From the NCBI GenBank assembly GCA_963715625.1, contig OY970260.1, forward strand, positions 1,488,001 through 1,552,000: 64,000 bases of DNA, given 5' to 3'. Positions 60,310 through 64,000 of the stretch are shown here, piece by piece. The first letter of the stretch is position 1. The number at the start of each line of letters is the position of its first letter. Source of the stretch: VRUE01 sp963715625. GTDB taxonomy: Bacteria > Actinomycetota > Thermoleophilia > Solirubrobacterales > 70-9. A model generated the notes under the pieces. The model was not told the DNA's origin and ran no database searches. It saw only the letters and a list, made by a program, of their open reading frames with translations. The translations under genes were made by a program, and so were the position numbers.

Positions 60310-61136
60310 TGCCCGGCCACCTGATCGTCTGCCCGACCCCGATCGGCAACCTCGACGACGTCACCCCCCGCGTCCGCGACGCCCTCGTCAGCGCCGACTG
60401 GATCGCCTGCGAGGACACCCGCCGCACCGGCGGCCTGCTCGACAAGCTCGGCATCCGCCCGGCGCCGCCGCTCGTCTCCAACCACGAGGGCAACGAAGCC
60501 GCCCGCGCGACCGAGCTGGCGCAGCGGATCGAGCGCGGCGACACCGTCGTCCTCGTCTCCGACGCGGGCATGCCGGCGATCTCCGACCCGGGGTTCCGGC
60601 TGATCCGGCGCTGCATCGAGCGCGCCCTCGACGTGACCGTGCTGCCCGGGCCCTCGGTCGTCCCGGTCGCCCTCGTCGCCTCCGGCCTGCCGACCGACCG
60701 CTGGCGCTTCGAGGGCTTCCTGCCCAAGCGCTCGGGCGAGATGGAGCGGGTGCTGCGCTCGGCCGAGACCGTGGTCGCATTCGAGTCGCCGCGGCGGGTG
60801 GGGGAGTCGCTGGCGGCGCTGGCGGCGATCGCGCCCGACCGGCCCGCCGCGGTCTGCCGGGAGATGACCAAGATGCACGAGGAGGTCGCCCGCGGCTCGC
60901 TGGCCGAACTGGCCCGTCGCTTCCGCGGCGACGTCAAGGGCGAGATCGTGCTGGTGATCGGCCCGGCCGCCTCCGAGGACCACGATCACGACATCAGCTT
61001 CGCCGTCGACGCGCTGCGCCACCTGGTCCAGTCGGGAGCGAGGCCGCGCGCCGCCGCCAGCGTCGTCGCCGCCCTCACCGGCACCCGCGCCAACGACCTC
61101 TACCGGGCGCTGACCGGCCGCGAGCCGCGCCGGTGA
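60309..61136 (+). CDS. rsmI: 16S rRNA 2'-O-ribose C1402 methyltransferase RsmI
   Basis: The product has 275 residues. The tetrapyrrole-methylase fold motifs are HLIVCPTPIGNLDDVTPRV, then ACEDTRRTGGLLDKLGI, LVSDAGMPAISDPGFRL and GLPTDRWRFEGFLPKRSGE. These match RsmI, which methylates C1402 of 16S rRNA. ATG 60309 shares a base with the ROK stop, so it is translationally coupled to that gene; metG follows 39 bp downstream. Confidence 0.94.
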   Translation: MPGHLIVCPTPIGNLDDVTPRVRDALVSADWIACEDTRRTGGLLDKLGIRPAPPLVSNHEGNEAARATELAQRIERGDTVVLVSDAGMPAISDPGFRLIRRCIERALDVTVLPGPSVVPVALVASGLPTDRWRFEGFLPKRSGEMERVLRSAETVVAFESPRRVGESLAALAAIAPDRPAAVCREMTKMHEEVARGSLAELARRFRGDVKGEIVLVIGPAASEDHDHDISFAVDALRHLVQSGARPRAAASVVAALTGTRANDLYRALTGREPRR

Positions 61137-61175
61137 GCCCGCACACCGGGTTGCGCGGATAGCCTGGCGGGACCG

Positions 61176-62684
61176 ATGTCCTACTACGTCACCACCCCGA
61201 TCTACTACGTCAACGCCGAGCCCCACCTCGGCCACGCCTACTCGACCATGGCCGCCGACGTGCTCGCCCGGCACATGCGCCAGCGCGGCGAGGACGTCTT
61301 CTTCCTCACCGGCACCGACGAGCACGGCGAGCCGATCGAGACCGCGGCCGAGCGGGAGGGGATCTCGCCGCAGGAGCTGGCCGACCGCAACGCGGCGAAG
61401 TTCGAGGCTCTGATGCCGATCATCGACGCGACCAACGACTTCTTCATCCGCACCTCCGACCCGCGCCACAAGGAGAAGGTCGCCGAGATCATGCAGCGGG
61501 TCTACGACAACGGCTGGGTGACCAAGGGCACCTACGAGGGCTGGTACTGCCCGCGCTGCGCCGACTTCAAGACCGAGCGCGAGCTCGGGCCGGGCCAGAC
61601 CTGCGCGATCCACGAGATCCCGCTCGAGCGCATCCGCGAGGAGAACTGGTTCTTCCGCCTCTCCGCCTTCCAGGGCCAGCTCGAAGGCCTCTACGAGGAA
61701 CGGCCCGACTTCGTCGTGCCCGAGTTCCGGCGCAACGAGGCGGTCTCGTTCATCAAGGGGGGGCTGGAGGACGTCTCGCTCTCGCGGCCGGCGCTGAAGT
61801 GGGGCCTGCCGCTGCCCTGGGACCCCGAGCAGCGCATGTACGTCTGGTTCGACGCCCTGCTCAACTACGTGACGGCGCTCGGCTTCGCCCGCGAGGGCGA
61901 GGACCTGACCGAGCGTTACTGGCCTGCCTCGCTGCACGTGCTGGGCAAGGACATCCTCAAGTTCCACGCGGTGATCTGGCCCGCCCTCTGCATGGCCGCC
62001 GATCTCGAGCCGCCGCGGCGGATGACGATCCACGGCTACCTGCTGATGGGTGAGAAGAAGATGTCGAAGTCGCTCGGCAACGTGCTCGACCCCTTCGAGG
62101 CGATCGAGCGCTTCGGCGCCGACGCGCTGCGCTTCTACTGCTTCCGCGAGGTCAGCTTCGGCCAGGACGGCTCGATCTCCACCGCCGGCTTCGAGGCCCG
62201 CTACGAGACCGAGCTGGCCAACGACTTCGGCAACCTCGCCAGCCGCATCCTGGCGATGGTCGAGCGCTACCGCGCCGGCGTCGTCCCGGCTGCGGCGGTC
62301 AACGCGGTCCTCGCCGAGGACTTCGAAGGAGTGGTGGAGCGCTTCAGCGAGCTGCTGGACCGGGCCGAGCTGACCCAGGCGCTGGAGGTGGCCTGGGCGC
62401 TGGTACGGCGGCTCAACCGCTACGTCGAGGAGACCCAGCCCTGGGTGCTGGCCAAGGACGAGGCAGACCCCGAGCGCCTCGACGAGGTCCTCTACAACCT
62501 CTGCGAGGGCCTGCGGGTCACGACCCTGCTGCTGGCTCCTTACCTGCCGCGGGCCAGTGAGCAGCTCCTCGCGACGCTCGGCGAGGACGCCCGCGCCCTG
62601 GCCGAGCTCGGCTCCCGCCCCGGTGGCCAGAGTGTGGAGCGCATCCCGCCCCTCTTCCCCAAGGTCGAGACCCCGGCCGCCTGA
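61176..62684 (+). CDS. metG: Methionyl-tRNA synthetase
   Basis: The product has 502 residues. Class I motifs: the HIGH equivalent is in YYVNAEPHLGHAYSTMAADV; the KMSKS loop is LLMGEKKMSKSLGNVLDPFE; the FLTGTDEHGEPIE and GWYCPRCADF zinc-knuckle regions are present. Length and the absence of a C-terminal tRNA-binding domain match the short monomeric bacterial type. It charges initiator and elongator tRNA-Met. Confidence 0.96.
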   Translation: MSYYVTTPIYYVNAEPHLGHAYSTMAADVLARHMRQRGEDVFFLTGTDEHGEPIETAAEREGISPQELADRNAAKFEALMPIIDATNDFFIRTSDPRHKEKVAEIMQRVYDNGWVTKGTYEGWYCPRCADFKTERELGPGQTCAIHEIPLERIREENWFFRLSAFQGQLEGLYEERPDFVVPEFRRNEAVSFIKGGLEDVSLSRPALKWGLPLPWDPEQRMYVWFDALLNYVTALGFAREGEDLTERYWPASLHVLGKDILKFHAVIWPALCMAADLEPPRRMTIHGYLLMGEKKMSKSLGNVLDPFEAIERFGADALRFYCFREVSFGQDGSISTAGFEARYETELANDFGNLASRILAMVERYRAGVVPAAAVNAVLAEDFEGVVERFSELLDRAELTQALEVAWALVRRLNRYVEETQPWVLAKDEADPERLDEVLYNLCEGLRVTTLLLAPYLPRASEQLLATLGEDARALAELGSRPGGQSVERIPPLFPKVETPAA

Positions 62685-62687
62685 GGC

Positions 62688-62734
62688 TTCCGGTGCGCTT
62701 TATGCCAGTTATGGGCACATAAAGCGCACCGGAG
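62688..62734. repeat. 47-nt palindromic element, copy 3
   Basis: Arms TTCCGGTGCGCTTTATG (62688-62704) and its complement with one changed end base (62718-62734) flank a 13-nt loop, just after metG. Confidence 0.88.
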
Positions 62735-62746
62735 CGGAAGAAGGGC

Positions 62747-62793
62747 TTCCGGTGCGCTTTATCCCCCGTGGGCGGGGGAAAGGCGCACCGGAA
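62747..62793. repeat. 47-nt palindromic element, copy 4 (variant inner part)
   Basis: Outer arm TTCCGGTGCGCTTTAT (62747-62762) pairs with its near complement AAAGGCGCACCGGAA ending at 62793. The centre is a CCCCC/GGGGG hairpin instead of the usual loop. Total length is again 47. It is tandem with copy 3, 12 bp apart. Confidence 0.85.
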
Positions 62794-62804
62794 CGGCGAG
62801 CGGG

Positions 62805-63959
62805 CTACTGGAGCGAGTCTGGGCCGAGTTGGGCGGGGGTGGTGTAGCCGCATAGGGCGAGGGTCAGGTCGAGCTCGGCGAGGATCATCTTCAGCACCGT
62901 TTCCACTCCCTGCTGGCCCTCCAGCGCGAGGCCCCAGATGTAGGGGCGGCCGAGGCAGACGGCGTCGGCGCCGAGGGCGATGGCCTTTATTGCGTCAGAG
63001 CCGCTGCGGATTCCGCTGTCGAAGAGGATTGCGAGGTCGTCTCCGACCGCTTCGGTGATTGCAGGTAGCGCGTCGAGCGAACCGATCGCGCCGTCTACCT
63101 GGCGGCCGCCGTGGTTGGAGACGACGATCCCGTCGACTCCACGTGCGGCGGCCTCGCGGGCGTCGTCGGGGTGCTGGATGCCCTTGATCAGGATCGGCAG
63201 CTCGGTTTGCTCGCGCAGCCAGGCGAGGTCGTCCCAGCTGAGCGAGGGGTTCGCCTGGATGCCGAGGAAGTGGCCGGTGGCGGCGCCGACGTCCTCCTCG
63301 GGCGTCTTCTCCAGGGCGGCGCGGAAGACGGGGTCCTGGAAGTAGTTGGCGACGCCCACCCCGTTCAGGAACGGCAGCCAGGCCTGCTGCAGGTCGCGGG
63401 GCTTCCAGCCGGGGACGAAGGTGTCGACGGTGAGGACGATGGCGCCGTAGCCGGCTGCCCCGGCGCGGCCGACGAAGCTGGCGGCGAGCTCGCGGTCGTT
63501 GGGCCAGTAGAGCTGGAACCAGCGGGGGGCGTCGCCCCCCGCCTCGGCGATCTCCTCCAGCGTGAAGGCAGAGGCGGTGCTGGCGATCATCGGCAAGCCG
63601 AGGGCCGCCGCGGCGCGGGCACTCGCCAGCTCGCCGTCGGGGTGGACCGCCTTCTGCACGCCGATCGGGGCCAGCATCAGCGGCGCCGGCATCGCCGTGC
63701 CGAGGACGGTCGTGGAGAGGTCGCGCTCGGCGACGTCGCGCAGCATCCGCGGCACGATCCGGTGGCGGCGGAAAGCCTCGCGGTTGGCGTCCATCGTGTC
63801 CTCGCCCCCGGCGCCGGCGTAGACGTAGTTGGCGGCCCGCTCGTCCATCGCGTCGGCGGCGCGTCGCTTGAGCTCGGCGACCGAGACAGGGATCGAGGGC
63901 GTCTCGCCCCCGAGCCCGCGGGCGTAGATCTCGCGGTAGTAGTCGGCGAAGTCCGCCAT
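62805..63959 (-). CDS. FMN-dependent alpha-hydroxy acid oxidase (lactate 2-monooxygenase-like)
   Basis: The product has 384 residues. FMN/substrate motifs are PAPLMLAPIGVQKAVHPDGE, MIASTASAFTLEEIAEAGG, WFQLYWPNDRELAASFV, LPILIKGIQHPDDAREA and the active-site GIVVSNHGGRQVDGAIGSLD, followed by ILFDSGIRSGSDAIKAIALG and CLGRPYIWGLALEGQQGVE. All catalytic residues (Tyr, Lys, His, two Arg) are in place. Closest group is lactate 2-monooxygenase/L-lactate oxidase-type enzymes; the exact 2-hydroxy acid is not determined. The gene is convergent with metG. Confidence 0.92.
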   Translation of the reverse strand: MADFADYYREIYARGLGGETPSIPVSVAELKRRAADAMDERAANYVYAGAGGEDTMDANREAFRRHRIVPRMLRDVAERDLSTTVLGTAMPAPLMLAPIGVQKAVHPDGELASARAAAALGLPMIASTASAFTLEEIAEAGGDAPRWFQLYWPNDRELAASFVGRAGAAGYGAIVLTVDTFVPGWKPRDLQQAWLPFLNGVGVANYFQDPVFRAALEKTPEEDVGAATGHFLGIQANPSLSWDDLAWLREQTELPILIKGIQHPDDAREAAARGVDGIVVSNHGGRQVDGAIGSLDALPAITEAVGDDLAILFDSGIRSGSDAIKAIALGADAVCLGRPYIWGLALEGQQGVETVLKMILAELDLTLALCGYTTPAQLGPDSLQ

Positions 63960-64000
63960 GCGTGGGAAGGCTATCCGGGCATGGGCCGACCGGAGGTCTC

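Noticed and set aside
1..64000. tRNA, rRNA, integrase, att sites, IS ends
   Set aside because: I looked in the intergenic gaps and found none I could support; the islands therefore have no visible mobility genes.

Overview
This window is about 64 kb of high-GC DNA, most likely from an actinobacterium of the Thermoleophilia/Solirubrobacterales type. That placement is an inference from base composition, GTG starts, the run of secreted beta-propeller proteins, an LCP protein, MMPL and PMT-type membrane proteins, and a class-E-like succinate dehydrogenase. No rRNA, tRNA, integrase or IS transposase was seen.

Layout. 1-9.55 kb: five translationally coupled secreted or surface proteins (beta-propellers, a Big_2 domain, a C-terminal membrane anchor), ending at a bidirectional terminator-like hairpin. 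9.7-14.1 kb: FtsH, a VapBC module and a HipBA-like module whose HipA is truncated. 14.1-19.4 kb: sdhA-sdhB-sdhE and a divergent site-2 protease. 19.4-22.3 kb: a lower-GC island with a twice-frameshifted membrane-anchored dCTP-deaminase-like gene, a PurZ-like adenylosuccinate synthetase homologue (Ser in place of the catalytic Asp) and a divergent conserved unknown. 22.3-33.9 kb: AidB-type acyl-CoA dehydrogenase, isocitrate and malate dehydrogenases, a wHTH/AT-hook-like regulator, a frameshifted fatty acid desaturase, a fatty acid hydroxylase, Hsp20, Lon and a PMT-like glycosyltransferase. 34-43.9 kb: TetR, MMPL transporter, amidase, an R2-like diiron protein fused to SCP2, acyl-CoA synthetase, a PRC-barrel protein and three tandem FKBP lipoproteins. 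43.9-54.5 kb: a complete type I-G (formerly I-U) CRISPR-Cas locus, with a 21-repeat array, cas2, a cas4-cas1 fusion, csb3, cas3, csb2 and csb1. 54.6-55.2 kb: a MazEF-like toxin-antitoxin pair divergent from the cas operon. 55.2-64 kb: a broken AAA/DUF4143 gene, glyS, an FmdB zinc ribbon protein, LCP, ROK kinase, rsmI, metG and an FMN-dependent hydroxyacid oxidase.

The most striking observation is upstream of csb1. A lone degenerate CRISPR repeat sits directly downstream of a plausible cas promoter. The sequence after its handle matches, over spacer positions 1-17, a site inside that same promoter. The only mismatches are at positions 6 and 12, the positions a type I Cascade flips out, and the site has a TTG PAM whose bases are also the start of the -35 element. 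This looks like a CreR-type mini-crRNA through which Cascade would repress its own operon.

The window is also rich in long perfect palindromes. One 47-nt family is present four times, once inside a coding gene. Unrelated palindromes interrupt a glycosyltransferase gene and sdhB without breaking the frame.
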